From contig NZ_AUWR01000023.1 in NCBI RefSeq assembly GCF_000455125.1, positions 1 to 60,358 on the forward strand: 60,358 bases of DNA, in the 5' to 3' direction. Each line of letters opens with the position of its first letter. Within the stretch, counting starts at the first letter, position 1. A program made the position numbers and the translations under genes. Of the stretch, positions 34,943-44,135 are shown piece after piece. The stretch is from Mycobacterium sp. UM_WGJ. Its GTDB lineage: Bacteria; Actinomycetota; Actinomycetes; Mycobacteriales; Mycobacteriaceae. The notes beneath the pieces are model-generated. The model was not told the DNA's origin. It searched no databases and was given only the letters and a program-made list of their open reading frames with translations.

Positions 34943-36537
34943 GCGCCATCCCTCCCCGCGCGCGGAATTCGTGGTACGCGGCCCGCGGCAACGGCGATAT
35001 TGTTGGCCATGCCGGTGAATATGATGCCGTGAAACGGCAGAAGTGAATACCAGTAGAGCTGTCCGGCAAGGCCTTTGGGGAAGAAGATCGCGCGCTGGTG
35101 CAACTTCGTGGTGTGCTCACCGCACGCCTCGAGGCGCCATTCGAGCCAGGCGCCGCCGGGGGTCCGCATCTCGGCGCGGAGCCGCAGCAGGTGCGGACGC
35201 TCTATCTTTTCGACTCGCCAGAAGTCGAGCGCGTCACCGGTGTGCAGCACGTGTCGGTTGCGGCGGCCCCGAGCCAGCCCGACTCCCCCGGTGAGTCGGT
35301 CCAGCCAGCCCCGGATCGTCCAGGCGAGCGGGAAGGAGTACCAGCCGTTCTCGCCACCCACACCTTCGACGACCTGCCACAACTGCTCGACAGTGGCGTT
35401 GCATTCGACGCTGCGGTCGTCGGTGTAGACCACTTCCCCAGCCCAACTGGGATCCGAAGGCAAACTGTCAGCGGGGGCGCCGGTCGCAGATGCATCGGCC
35501 CAGGTCGTTTCCACGTCACCGCTGTCGATGCGGCGCAGTGCGAGCGCGACGGCGTCCCGGTAGCGGGTCTTGCCGCCGGAGGGCGGCGCGATCACCGCAT
35601 CGATGTCGCGCTCGGACGCGATCGCGTCGGTGCTCAAGGACTCGATCAGGGCACGGCCGATCCGGGGCGGGACAGGAGTCACCAGTCCGATCCACAGTCC
35701 GGCCAGTTTCGGTGTGAGGACCGGGAGGACAAGAATTCTGCGTCGGGTCAGTCCGGCGACGTGGGCATAGATCTGCATCATCTCGCCGTAGCGCAAGACG
35801 TCGGGCCCACCGATGTCATAGGAGCGACTGCGCGGCAATGGCATGGTCGCGGCGGCCAGCAGGTAGTAGAGGACATCGCGGATCGCGATGGGCTGGATGC
35901 GGTTGTTGACCCAGCGCGGTGTGGTCATCACCGGCAGCCGATTGGTCAGGTGCCGAATCATCTCGAAGGACGCCGAGCCGGAACCGATCACCACCCCGGC
36001 CTGCAGTACCAGGGTCGGCACCCCGCAGTTGAGCAGGATCTCGCCGACCTGGCTGCGGGACCGCAGATGCGTGGACAACCGGTCCGATTCCGCATGCAGG
36101 CCGCCGAGGTAGACGATGCGCCCCACCCCGGCTCGTTGGGCCGCGGCAGCGAGATTCTGCGCGCACTGCCGCTCCGACTCGATGAATTCTCCCGGGTTGC
36201 CCATCGAGTGCACCAGGTAGTAGACGACGTCGATGTCGCGGCAGGCTTCGTCCAGGCAGTCCGGTTCGGTGAGGTCGCCGCGAACCACATCGACGGCCGC
36301 GGCCCACGGGACATCGCTGATCTTGTTGGGGTTACGGGCCAACACCCGCACCCGGTGGCCGGCTTCGACCAGGCGGGGGGCCAGCCTGCCTCCGATGGAG
36401 CCGGTGGCCCCGGTCACCAATACGTTCAATGGCTGATCTCCGCGATCCGGCTCCGTCACGCGGCCCACCCGAACCACTGATCCGCCGAGCGTGGTGTGCG
36501 CGATCGAGTCTGCCGGCCTTTTCGGGTGACGCCTCAT
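34939..36537 (-). CDS. NAD(P)-binding SDR fused to a DUF2867 domain
   Basis: The N-terminal atypical SDR (NVLVTGATGSIGGRLAPRLV; YYLVHSMG; YLGGLHAES) covers about residues 25-320. A DUF2867 START-like domain follows, about 345-530 (VYTDDRSVECNATVEQLWQVV; LHTGDALDFWRVE). ATG 36537 gives about 532 residues, but no ribosome site is evident; GTG or TTG codons 20-34 residues later are alternatives. Fusions of this kind recur near photolyase, TspO and SOUL genes. The reaction is unknown. Confidence 0.8.
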   Translation of the reverse strand: MRRHPKRPADSIAHTTLGGSVVRVGRVTEPDRGDQPLNVLVTGATGSIGGRLAPRLVEAGHRVRVLARNPNKISDVPWAAAVDVVRGDLTEPDCLDEACRDIDVVYYLVHSMGNPGEFIESERQCAQNLAAAAQRAGVGRIVYLGGLHAESDRLSTHLRSRSQVGEILLNCGVPTLVLQAGVVIGSGSASFEMIRHLTNRLPVMTTPRWVNNRIQPIAIRDVLYYLLAAATMPLPRSRSYDIGGPDVLRYGEMMQIYAHVAGLTRRRILVLPVLTPKLAGLWIGLVTPVPPRIGRALIESLSTDAIASERDIDAVIAPPSGGKTRYRDAVALALRRIDSGDVETTWADASATGAPADSLPSDPSWAGEVVYTDDRSVECNATVEQLWQVVEGVGGENGWYSFPLAWTIRGWLDRLTGGVGLARGRRNRHVLHTGDALDFWRVEKIERPHLLRLRAEMRTPGGAWLEWRLEACGEHTTKLHQRAIFFPKGLAGQLYWYSLLPFHGIIFTGMANNIAVAAGRVPRIPRAGRDGA

Positions 36538-36632
36538 AGTGGTGATTCGGAACCGCGGACGCCGTGGTCGGGTTCGGCGGGAGGCTCGCCGACAGCGATT
36601 GCGTAACCGGCTTCTGCCAGTAGCGTCGAGGC

Positions 36633-37994
36633 ATGAGTGTGGACTTCTCCAGCACAGTTGCCGCGCCGCGTGCGGATGTCTTCGCATGGCATGAGAGGCC
36701 GGGTGCCTTCACCCGGCTGAGTCCGCCGTGGCAGCCGATGCATCTGGTCAGCGAGGCGGATTCACTGCGCGACGGGACGGCCGTACTGGCTCTTCCCGGC
36801 GGACTTCGGTGGGTCGCCGAGCACCAGCCCGACGGCTACGATCCGCCCGCGCGATTCGTCGATGAGCTCGGCGGACACGGCCTGGCATCGCTGCCCACCC
36901 GGGCCACCCTCAGCTGGACTCATACCCACGAGTTCGAGGATCTGGGCGACGGGCGGACACGGGTTATCGACCACGTCGACACCCCCATCCCCGGGGCGTT
37001 GCTGCGGCCGATGTTCGTCTACCGGCATCGCCAGCTCGCCGACGACCTGGCAGCGCATCGCCGTGCCGCGCAGGCGGGCCTGACGCCCCTCACCGTGGCG
37101 ATCAGCGGCTCGACGGGACTGGTGGGTTCGGCTTTGGCGGCGTTCTTGAGCACCGGCGGTCACCGGGTGATTCGCCTGGTTCGCCATGCTGCCGGCAATC
37201 CCGATGAGCGGCAGTGGAATCCTGACCAGCCCGACCGTGATCTGTTGAGCGGAGTCGACGCCGTGATTCACCTGGCCGGCGCTTCCATCGCCGGACGGTT
37301 CACCGCCGAGCACCGCCGCCAGATCCGTGACAGCAGAATCGAGCCCACGCGGCGACTCGCCGAGTTGGTCGCCGGCACCACCGCGGGACCGCGCGTACTG
37401 ATCTGTGCATCGGCCGTCGGCTATTACGGTTACGACCGCGGCGATGACGTGCTGACCGAGGACACCGAACGCGGCGAGGGGTTTCTCGCCGATGTGGTGG
37501 CCGACTGGGAGGACGCCCTCACGCCGGCAGAGCAGGCCGGGGCCCGCGTGGTGCGCGTTCGCACGGGCATCGTGCAATCGCCACGCGGTGGGACGTTGCG
37601 TTTGATGCGCCCCTTGTTCGCAGCTGGACTCGGCGGCCGGCTCGGCAACGGCCGGCAATGGCTGCCGTGGATCGGCATCGACGACCTGATCGACATCTAT
37701 CACCGCGCCCTGTGGGACACCGGACTTAGCGGCCCGGTGAACGCGGTCGCACCCAATCCCGCGCGCAACATCGACTACACCAAGGCTCTGGGTCGCGTGC
37801 TGCACCGGCCGACCGCCCTGCCGGTACCCGGCCTGGGCCCGCGATTACTATTAGGCGCGCAAGGCGCTCGCGAACTCGCCTGCGCCAGTCAGCGGGCGCT
37901 GCCCGCACGCCTCAACGATGCCCATCACCAATTCCGCATGCCCGAACTCGAACCCCTGCTGCGGCACCTGTTGGGACGTACCGGCCCGCAGTGA
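36633..37994 (+). CDS. TIGR01777 family epimerase with N-terminal SRPBCC domain
   Basis: 453 residues: an SRPBCC domain (about 1-145), then an NAD-dependent epimerase domain (AISGSTGLVGSALAAFL; VIHLAGASIAGRFT; ICASAVGYYG) and a C-terminal DUF1731 region (PARLNDAHHQFRMPELEPLL). This is the YfcH/SulA-like family; its reaction has not been defined. It is divergent from the SDR-DUF2867 gene across about 95 bases and converges on tspO. Confidence 0.88.
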   Translation: MSVDFSSTVAAPRADVFAWHERPGAFTRLSPPWQPMHLVSEADSLRDGTAVLALPGGLRWVAEHQPDGYDPPARFVDELGGHGLASLPTRATLSWTHTHEFEDLGDGRTRVIDHVDTPIPGALLRPMFVYRHRQLADDLAAHRRAAQAGLTPLTVAISGSTGLVGSALAAFLSTGGHRVIRLVRHAAGNPDERQWNPDQPDRDLLSGVDAVIHLAGASIAGRFTAEHRRQIRDSRIEPTRRLAELVAGTTAGPRVLICASAVGYYGYDRGDDVLTEDTERGEGFLADVVADWEDALTPAEQAGARVVRVRTGIVQSPRGGTLRLMRPLFAAGLGGRLGNGRQWLPWIGIDDLIDIYHRALWDTGLSGPVNAVAPNPARNIDYTKALGRVLHRPTALPVPGLGPRLLLGAQGARELACASQRALPARLNDAHHQFRMPELEPLLRHLLGRTGPQ

Positions 37995-37997
37995 CTC

Positions 37998-38486
37998 TCA
38001 CCGGCGGCGATTGAGTACCGCGATGTGTCCGGACAACACCGTGGCAAAGGTGACCCACAGCGGATACAGCACCAGAGGGACGGCCCGCACCCCCCGAACG
38101 GCGACGGCGCGGCGCGCCAGATCGGCACTGCTGGCCGCGAGCGCGGCGCTGACCGCAGTTGCCGGTCCGAGACGGCGGCGGTTGAAGAACAGCCACGACC
38201 AGCCCGCGTTGAGGACGAGGTTAAGCACCAGCGCCGCCACGTAGGAGCGGCGCTGCGCGACCTTTCCACGGTCGTTGAGTTCGTCGATGGTGGCCGCCGA
38301 GACCGCGGCGATGTCGGCGTAAAGCGCCGGCCACACTATCGGAAAGGCTTGTCGTGGTGGCTGATACGCGGGCTTCGCGAGCTCTGCATACCAGTCCGAT
38401 TGCACTGCGGGGGCGGTAGCGATGCTTCCCGTGACAGAGGCCGCGGTGACTGCGGCGCCGGTGCCCAGCAGGGTGGAGATGCGCAC
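37998..38486 (-). CDS. tspO: TspO/MBR (tryptophan-rich sensory protein) family
   Basis: A 162-residue, five-helix protein with family motifs SDWYAELAKPAYQPP, WPALY and LVLNAGWSWLFF. TspO proteins bind and photodegrade porphyrins and respond to oxidative and light stress. GTG 38486 is preferred because AAGGAG lies five bases upstream. Only 14 bases separate it from the SOUL gene, so the two form one operon that could jointly handle heme or porphyrin. Confidence 0.9.
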   Translation of the reverse strand: MRISTLLGTGAAVTAASVTGSIATAPAVQSDWYAELAKPAYQPPRQAFPIVWPALYADIAAVSAATIDELNDRGKVAQRRSYVAALVLNLVLNAGWSWLFFNRRRLGPATAVSAALAASSADLARRAVAVRGVRAVPLVLYPLWVTFATVLSGHIAVLNRRR

Positions 38487-38500
38487 GTGGCTCCTTCGGC

Positions 38501-39142
38501 TCAGTGATTCTTGGTGACAGGTACCGCAATCTCGTTGCGACGAAACATCGGAAGTGTCCATGGCGGGTCGTAGAACCACGCCTGAGGTACGCCGGCCGGC
38601 TCACACTGCATGTCTTTCAAGGCATTGAGCAGCGTGGCGGTGTGCGCTTCAACCGCACGCCGAGAACGATCGCCGGAGAAGGCATGCACCGCCACGGTTT
38701 CCGCGGGCACGCGCACCAATTGCACCGCAGCGTTGTCCGGCTCCGGCAACGATTCCAGTCCGACGCCGGTCGGCATGAAGAAGCGGATCACCCATTGGCC
38801 CGGCGCGCTGGATTGCTGGGCGACGGGCGCGGTCATCGAGATCTGCTCCCCCGCCGGAGCAGCGCGGTCCTGCGCGACGGGAGCAGTCATCGCAATCTTG
38901 GTACGCGAGTGATTGCCGCCGAAGATGTAGCCGGCCAGGCGTCGAAATCCGGTGCTGCGTGCCGCCTCCTCATCACCGGTGACGACGGTTTCCGCCGCGA
39001 CACGCTCCGCGTAGCGGCGAATCTCCACATCGCGGGTTCGTTGCTCCACCGTGAAAGGAGGTTCCTCGGTTCCGTTGCGGACACCGACCACCGACCCGAC
39101 GGCCTGCAGCGCGGCGCCTGCCGCCGAGAGGATTCCACTCAT
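38501..39142 (-). CDS. SOUL heme-binding protein
   Basis: A 213-residue SOUL/HBP domain protein: EIRRYAERVAAETVV, repeated MTAPVAQ segments and WVIRFFMPTG are the standard motifs. ATG 39142 follows GGAGGG at six bases; a longer frame upstream lacks this. Members bind heme or free porphyrin. It is co-transcribed with tspO. A strong A/T-rich palindrome lies 82 bases upstream, between it and the photolyase. Confidence 0.9.
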   Translation of the reverse strand: MSGILSAAGAALQAVGSVVGVRNGTEEPPFTVEQRTRDVEIRRYAERVAAETVVTGDEEAARSTGFRRLAGYIFGGNHSRTKIAMTAPVAQDRAAPAGEQISMTAPVAQQSSAPGQWVIRFFMPTGVGLESLPEPDNAAVQLVRVPAETVAVHAFSGDRSRRAVEAHTATLLNALKDMQCEPAGVPQAWFYDPPWTLPMFRRNEIAVPVTKNH

Positions 39143-39223
39143 GTTCGCCCTCCGCCCCTGCCGTTTCTCGCCCGGCCCCGTGCTGCCGGTCGACCATCGA
39201 CTGTAGCTCGATAGCGCCCACCT

Positions 39224-39254
39224 ATTCAATAAATGAATCATTCATTTATTGAAT
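39224..39254. promoter_or_regulatory. 31-bp A/T-rich perfect palindrome (candidate MarR operator)
   Basis: Arms ATTCAATAAATGAAT and ATTCATTTATTGAAT flank a single C. It spans the last codons of the photolyase and the start of the SOUL leader, and is almost free of G/C in a G+C-rich region. Low stem stability and absence of a loop argue for protein binding rather than a terminator. The nearby MarR regulator is the obvious candidate. Confidence 0.6.
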
Positions 39255-40596
39255 TACTAAGGCCTTGGTAGCGACGCAGCGCCTCGGCCCGCTCGCGACC
39301 ATGGTCCACCATGGGTCGGGGGTACCCCGGGGGCGGTGACGCCCGGACCAGATGGGCGTCGGCTAGTTCTGCCAGCTCTGGAACCCAACGGCGCACGTAG
39401 TCACCGTCGGGGTCGAATTTGCGGCCCTGCAACGTCGGATTGAACACCCGAAAGTAGGGGGCCGCGTCGGTGCCGCACCCCGCACACCACTGCCAACCGT
39501 GTTGGTTGTTGGCCATGTCGCCGTCAACCAGCTGATCCAGAAACCAGCGGGCGCCCCACTGCCAGGGCAGATGCAGGTCCTTGACCAGGAACGATGCCGC
39601 GATCATGCGCACCCGGTTGTGCATGAAGCCGGTCGCGCGCAGTTCCCGCATACCTGCATCGACGATGGGAAAGCCGGTTTTCCCAGCCGTCCAACGCTCG
39701 AACCGACGGCGCGCCTCGGCATCGGTATCGACCTGGATGGAGTCGAACTCATGATTCCAGTTGGCCCAGGAACTACGCGGCCAGAAGTGCAGCACCGAGG
39801 CGTAGAAATCCCGGAACGCAAGCTGGCGAAGGTACGCGGAGGCCCCGGGCCTGTCGAGTTCGAGATCGGCAGCCATGGTCCGGGGGTGGATGTTGCCGAA
39901 TTTCAGGTAGACCGACATCCGGCTTCCCCCGTCCCGGTCGGGCCGGTCGCGGTCCTGCTCGTAGCGCTCCAGCCCGCTGCTGACGAACGCCTGCCAGTGT
40001 TCTGACGCTGCGGCCTCCCCGGCAGGAAACTCGAATCGACCACCGAAGTCAGGAATGTCCACGCGGTGAGCGGACTCGCCCGGCAGGTCGAGAGGGTCGA
40101 TCAGGTGCGTCGGGTCAGGTCGGGACTTCGCCGGACGCCGCCATCCGTGCTCACGCCACCGCCGAAAGAACGGAGTGAAAACCCGGTAGGGAGTCCCGTC
40201 GTCTTTGACGACTCGTCCGGGCGAGGCCAAGTAGGGCGAGCCGGTGGCCACCAGCGGTATGTCACCGAGCGCAGCGCGCACCCGCGCGTCACGCCGGCGC
40301 CCGAACGGGGCGAAATCGGTTGACACATGCACCGCCGACGCACCGATCTCGGCGGCGATCCGCGGGATCCGTTCATCGGGAGGCCCGCGCGTGATCAGCA
40401 GCCGGCCGTCCAGGTCATCGCGCAGGCTGCCCAGAGACTGGCCCAGGAACTGCAGGCGGCGTTGCCCAGCCGAGGCCTCCAGCTGCGGGTCCAGCACGAA
40501 GCAGGCCAGCACCTCGGGGTCCTCGGCCAGCGCGGCCGACAGTGCCGGCAGGTCGCCGACCCGCAGATCGCGGCGGTACCACAGCAGGACCGGCAT
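39238..40596 (-). CDS. phr: Deoxyribodipyrimidine photolyase (CPD photolyase)
   Basis: A 452-residue class-I-type photolyase/cryptochrome. The antenna domain begins LLWYRRDLRVGDLPAL. The C-terminal FAD domain has RDFYASVLHFWP, WTAGKTGFPIVDAGMREL, FMHNRVRMIAASFLVKDL and CAGCGTDAAPYFRVFNP. It uses blue light to split cyclobutane dimers. The C-terminal codons overlap the 31-bp palindrome. It follows the MarR gene by 48 bases on the same strand. Confidence 0.95.
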   Translation of the reverse strand: MPVLLWYRRDLRVGDLPALSAALAEDPEVLACFVLDPQLEASAGQRRLQFLGQSLGSLRDDLDGRLLITRGPPDERIPRIAAEIGASAVHVSTDFAPFGRRRDARVRAALGDIPLVATGSPYLASPGRVVKDDGTPYRVFTPFFRRWREHGWRRPAKSRPDPTHLIDPLDLPGESAHRVDIPDFGGRFEFPAGEAAASEHWQAFVSSGLERYEQDRDRPDRDGGSRMSVYLKFGNIHPRTMAADLELDRPGASAYLRQLAFRDFYASVLHFWPRSSWANWNHEFDSIQVDTDAEARRRFERWTAGKTGFPIVDAGMRELRATGFMHNRVRMIAASFLVKDLHLPWQWGARWFLDQLVDGDMANNQHGWQWCAGCGTDAAPYFRVFNPTLQGRKFDPDGDYVRRWVPELAELADAHLVRASPPPGYPRPMVDHGRERAEALRRYQGLSNSINE

Positions 40597-40644
40597 CGGA
40601 CTAACCGGCCCGCAGGTCCACGGTGCGGGCCTGCCGGCACGGGC

Positions 40645-41133
40645 TCACGGGGTCCCCAGTTCGGAATAGAACTGTCGCATCGCTGCGGTCACGGCAGCGA
40701 CAACCCGATGCGCAGTCTGCAGTTCGGCGTCGGAGAACTCGGACAGCGCGCGGTGCATGTGACCTTGCAGCGGCGTGAAAAACGCTCTGGCGGTGGCCAA
40801 GCCGAGTTCGGAGTACCGCAGCGTGACCTTACGTCGATCCGAGGCGTGAGCTTCGCGCCGCACATGACCGGACTCGATGAGACGATCGACCAGATAGGTG
40901 ATGGCCGCACCCGAAAGTCCCATGCGTTGCCGCAGCTCACTGTGACTGATTGGGGACCCGGCTGTCTCAGCAACCATGATGTGCAGCAGGGCGCGGAAAT
41001 CGGTCTGACGAACGTTGTTGGTACCGGCGAACCGCTGGCCGATCTGTTCGGATTGGGCGGCGAGCTGCCGCATATCGGCAGATATCAGCGACTCCAGCGC
41101 GGTTCGGGCACCAGCATCATCATCCGGTTTCAT
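40645..41133 (-). CDS. MarR family transcriptional regulator
   Basis: A 162-residue winged-helix regulator: TDFRALLHIMV, ISHSELRQRMGLSGAAITYLVDRLIESG (recognition helix) and AHASDRRKVTLRYSELG (wing). ATG 41133 is the likely start; the frame extends upstream without a good ribosome site and the mRNA may have almost no leader. GTTGACAAC, a 9-bp near-palindrome just before the ATG, could be an autoregulatory site. It precedes photolyase, SOUL and tspO. Confidence 0.87.
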   Translation of the reverse strand: MKPDDDAGARTALESLISADMRQLAAQSEQIGQRFAGTNNVRQTDFRALLHIMVAETAGSPISHSELRQRMGLSGAAITYLVDRLIESGHVRREAHASDRRKVTLRYSELGLATARAFFTPLQGHMHRALSEFSDAELQTAHRVVAAVTAAMRQFYSELGTP

Positions 41134-41159
41134 GACGGTTGACAACACTATCGCTGCGA

Positions 41160-42839
41160 TCAGGCTGGGAACAGCGGCAGCCGTAACGCGCCGGGTGCAC
41201 TCTCGGGCACGGCCGGCCGCACAGGCCGAACCGGTGCGATGCGTCGGTACGGCTGACCCAGCGGCACGCGGGGGTCCGGCTCGCCGTTGTTGGGCCACAG
41301 AGCCATCGCCCGTTCGGCCTGCGCGGTGATGGTGAACGAGGGGTTCACACCCAGATTGGCGGTGATCGCCGACCCGTCGGCAACGTGCAGACCGGGGTGC
41401 CCAAAGACCCGCTGATAGGGATCGATGACGCCGGTCTGCGCCGAGTCACCGATGGGGCAGCCGCCGATGAAGTGCGCCGTCAACGGGATGTTAAGCGCGT
41501 CCAGGTAGGTACCGCCGGCCATCCCGCCGACCTTGTCGGCCATCCGGCGCGCCACGTCGTGGGCGATCGGGATCCAGTCCGGATTAGGTTCGCCCACACC
41601 CTGTTTCGCCGTCATCCGGGTGCCGAAGAGGCCTCTTTTGCGGTAGGTGGTCAGCGAGTTGTCCAGCGACTGCATCACCAGCACGATGATCGAGTGCGCC
41701 GAGGCGTTGCGCGGGAACATACTGTGCAGCATCATCGCCGGATGGCGTGCGATGGTCAGCATGAGTCGCGCGAAACGCCACGGCCCCCCGTCGATCAGAT
41801 GGGTGCCCATCATCGACAGCAGGTTCGAGCCCTTGCCGTAGCGACACACCTCGATATGGGTGTTGGCCTCCGGGTGGATTGAGGAGGTGATCGCCACGCC
41901 TTGGGCGAAGTCGTCACGATCGGGCGCGAACACCACCGGCACCTCTTCGGAATTGGTGCGGGTCAGCTCGCCCAGGCGGTCCGAGAGGTGCGGCAGTGAT
42001 CCGGTGTCGCGCAGCTTGTGCAGCAGCCGCTGGGTGCCCAGCGAGGCCGCGGCGAACACCACCTGACCCGTGATGAAGTCCCGCTTGCGCTTGCGCACCC
42101 ACCGGCCGGTGCGCACCGTGCTGACCACATAACCCCCGGCACCGTCGGGCCGCACATCGGTGACCATCGTCATCGGATGAATCTGGGCGCCGGCACGCTC
42201 GGCCAGGTACAGGTAGTTGGTCTCGGTGGTGTTCTTCGCGTTGTGCGGGCACCCGGTGAAGCACTGCGCGCAACCGATGCAGCCGGAGCGCTCGGGGCCG
42301 GCCCCGCCGAAGAACGGATCCGGAACCGTCGTGCCGGGCTCGTCGCCGAAAAAGACTCCGACGTTGGTAGGGTGGTAGGTGTCTTCGACACCCAGATCTC
42401 GGGCCACCGCCAGCAAGACCTCGTCGGCGGGGGTGGTGTGCGGGGTGGGTGTCACTCCCAGCATCCGTCGAGCCTGGTCGTAGTACGGCGCGAGCTCATC
42501 TCTCCAGTCGGTGATGTGCGCCCACTGCGGATCATCGAAGAACCGTTCCAACGGCTCGTAAAGGGTGTTGCCGTAGATCAACGAGCCGCCGCCGACCCCG
42601 ACGGCGCTGGCGATGAACGTCTTGCCCAGCACCGTCAGCCGCTGCGGACCGAAGCAGCCCAGTTTCGGCGCCCACATGGCCTTGCGGACGTGCCAGTTGT
42701 TGGGCGGGAAATCGGCGGGTTGCCAGCGGCGCCCCATGTCCAGTACGCCGACCCGGTAGCCCTTCTCCGTCAGGCGCAGAGCGGACACGCTGCCCCCGAA
42801 CCCGGAGCCGATCACCACGACGTCGTAGTCATTTGTCAT
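41160..42839 (-). CDS. GMC family oxidoreductase, ChoD/cholesterol-oxidase-like
   Basis: A 559-residue flavoprotein. The FAD loop is VVVIGSGFGGSVSALRL, then VGVGGGSLIYGNTLY and the C-terminal HVADGSAITANLGVNPS. It is a relative of M. tuberculosis ChoD (Rv3409c) but differs enough to be a paralogue. A cysteine cluster GCIGCAQCFTGC occurs near residue 200, as in ChoD-type proteins. ATG 42839 gives the normal N-terminus MTNDYDVVVIGSG. The substrate is probably a sterol or alcohol, not proven. Confidence 0.88.
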   Translation of the reverse strand: MTNDYDVVVIGSGFGGSVSALRLTEKGYRVGVLDMGRRWQPADFPPNNWHVRKAMWAPKLGCFGPQRLTVLGKTFIASAVGVGGGSLIYGNTLYEPLERFFDDPQWAHITDWRDELAPYYDQARRMLGVTPTPHTTPADEVLLAVARDLGVEDTYHPTNVGVFFGDEPGTTVPDPFFGGAGPERSGCIGCAQCFTGCPHNAKNTTETNYLYLAERAGAQIHPMTMVTDVRPDGAGGYVVSTVRTGRWVRKRKRDFITGQVVFAAASLGTQRLLHKLRDTGSLPHLSDRLGELTRTNSEEVPVVFAPDRDDFAQGVAITSSIHPEANTHIEVCRYGKGSNLLSMMGTHLIDGGPWRFARLMLTIARHPAMMLHSMFPRNASAHSIIVLVMQSLDNSLTTYRKRGLFGTRMTAKQGVGEPNPDWIPIAHDVARRMADKVGGMAGGTYLDALNIPLTAHFIGGCPIGDSAQTGVIDPYQRVFGHPGLHVADGSAITANLGVNPSFTITAQAERAMALWPNNGEPDPRVPLGQPYRRIAPVRPVRPAVPESAPGALRLPLFPA

Positions 42840-42894
42840 GCAGGTCCTCGGAGCTGTCGCCCGGAGCGGGCGGGGCACATCACGACACCGGAAT

Positions 42895-43350
42895 CTATCC
42901 CGCTGTGGACGTGCGTGTGGGTATAAGCAGCGCAAGCGATACCACCAGGAGCAGGCTCAGGCCGACCGCGTTCAGCACCGCGTCCCGCGGCCCGTACATG
43001 TGCAGCATGCCGAGGTGATAAATCAGGTGCAGCAGGTTGAACGTCGACCAGCTGACCCCCGTGATGACGACGACGGCGCGGTTGCGCAGGTAGTACACGG
43101 CCAGCGCGCTGAGCACGCCCAACCCCGAAAACATGCCGCCGACGTCCTTGACGAGGTGCTCGTTATAAGGGCCCAGTACCGGCAGCCAGGTCATGCCCAT
43201 TCCGGGAAACGTCGTGTACCAGTGCAGCGGGGCAAAATACGCCCACAGCCCGAGGCTGAGCCCGAAGATGGTCAACACGATCAGACAGAGGCGATGCGCG
43301 GTGAGGTTCATACCCCATTGACGACGCACCGGGCGATTGTGTGACGACAT
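42895..43350 (-). CDS. DUF4383-like/unknown integral membrane protein
   Basis: 151 residues with about four helices (LIVLTIFGLSLGLWAYF; GLGVLSALAVYYL; AVVVITGVSWSTFNLLHL; AVGLSLLLVVSLALLIP). No motif identifies a function. ATG 43350, five bases after the NmrA-like stop and preceded by GGTGAG, is preferred; ATG 43311 is an alternative. It is the last gene of the CGNR-linked run. Confidence 0.65.
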   Translation of the reverse strand: MSSHNRPVRRQWGMNLTAHRLCLIVLTIFGLSLGLWAYFAPLHWYTTFPGMGMTWLPVLGPYNEHLVKDVGGMFSGLGVLSALAVYYLRNRAVVVITGVSWSTFNLLHLIYHLGMLHMYGPRDAVLNAVGLSLLLVVSLALLIPTRTSTAG

Positions 43351-43355
43351 GCGGC

Positions 43356-44108
43356 TCACCGAACAGCCGGAACGTGGGCGTCCAGCCACTCGGCGAAGGT
43401 CTGCTGGCCTCGCGGGCCCGGGTGCGCGGGCAGCAGCGCGCCGCCGGCCATGGCCTTTCCGACCGCGCCGGGCAGCCGCAGGGGGATCACCGGTCGGCGC
43501 TGCCTGAGGCGGCGCAGCAACTGCCGAGCCATGTCGACCATCGACTCCACCTGGGGGCCCGCGAGTTCGGGCGCCATCTGCTGGGGCTCACCGACGGCCA
43601 GGGTGCACAGATGCGCGGCGACTTCGCTGACGGCTATCGGCTGGCAGCGCATGGCCGGTATCACCGCGATCGGGCCGGGCACCTGCCCCAGGATCTGGTC
43701 GGCGAACTCGTGAAACTGGGTGGCACGCAGGATCGTCCACGGGACGGCACCGGCCCGGATCACTTCCTCCTGGTGCAGCTTGCCCTGGTAGTAGCCACTG
43801 GGCACCCGGTCCACGCCGACGATCGACAACGCGACGTGGTGGCGGACTCCGTTGCGCTGCGCGGCGGCCAGCAGATTCTCGGTCGCGGTTCCGAAGGACG
43901 CCCGCGCCTTCTTGGCGTTCATGGTCGCGAAGTCGACGACATCGATGATGGCCTCGACACCGTCGAGCGCGGCATCGATTCCGGCGTTTTCCAGGAGGTC
44001 GACCCCGTGTGCGCGGGCGAGGATCACCGGGTGGTGCCCCTGGCTGTCGAGATGCTCGACGACCTTGCGTCCGGTCTTGCCGGTACCGCCGGCAACCGCG
44101 ATCTTCAT
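43356..44108 (-). CDS. NAD(P)-binding NmrA/SDR-a-like protein
   Basis: A 250-residue atypical SDR: AVAGGTGKTGRKVVEHL at the start, VALSIVGVDRVPSGYYQGK (YxxxK-like YYQGK), then TILRATQFHEF. Related proteins include NmrA-like redox sensors and quinone or flavin reductases. It lies 27 bases after the MDR dehydrogenase on the same strand. Confidence 0.85.
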   Translation of the reverse strand: MKIAVAGGTGKTGRKVVEHLDSQGHHPVILARAHGVDLLENAGIDAALDGVEAIIDVVDFATMNAKKARASFGTATENLLAAAQRNGVRHHVALSIVGVDRVPSGYYQGKLHQEEVIRAGAVPWTILRATQFHEFADQILGQVPGPIAVIPAMRCQPIAVSEVAAHLCTLAVGEPQQMAPELAGPQVESMVDMARQLLRRLRQRRPVIPLRLPGAVGKAMAGGALLPAHPGPRGQQTFAEWLDAHVPAVR

Positions 44109-44135
44109 GGGTGCACCCTTCCACGTGGCTGGACG

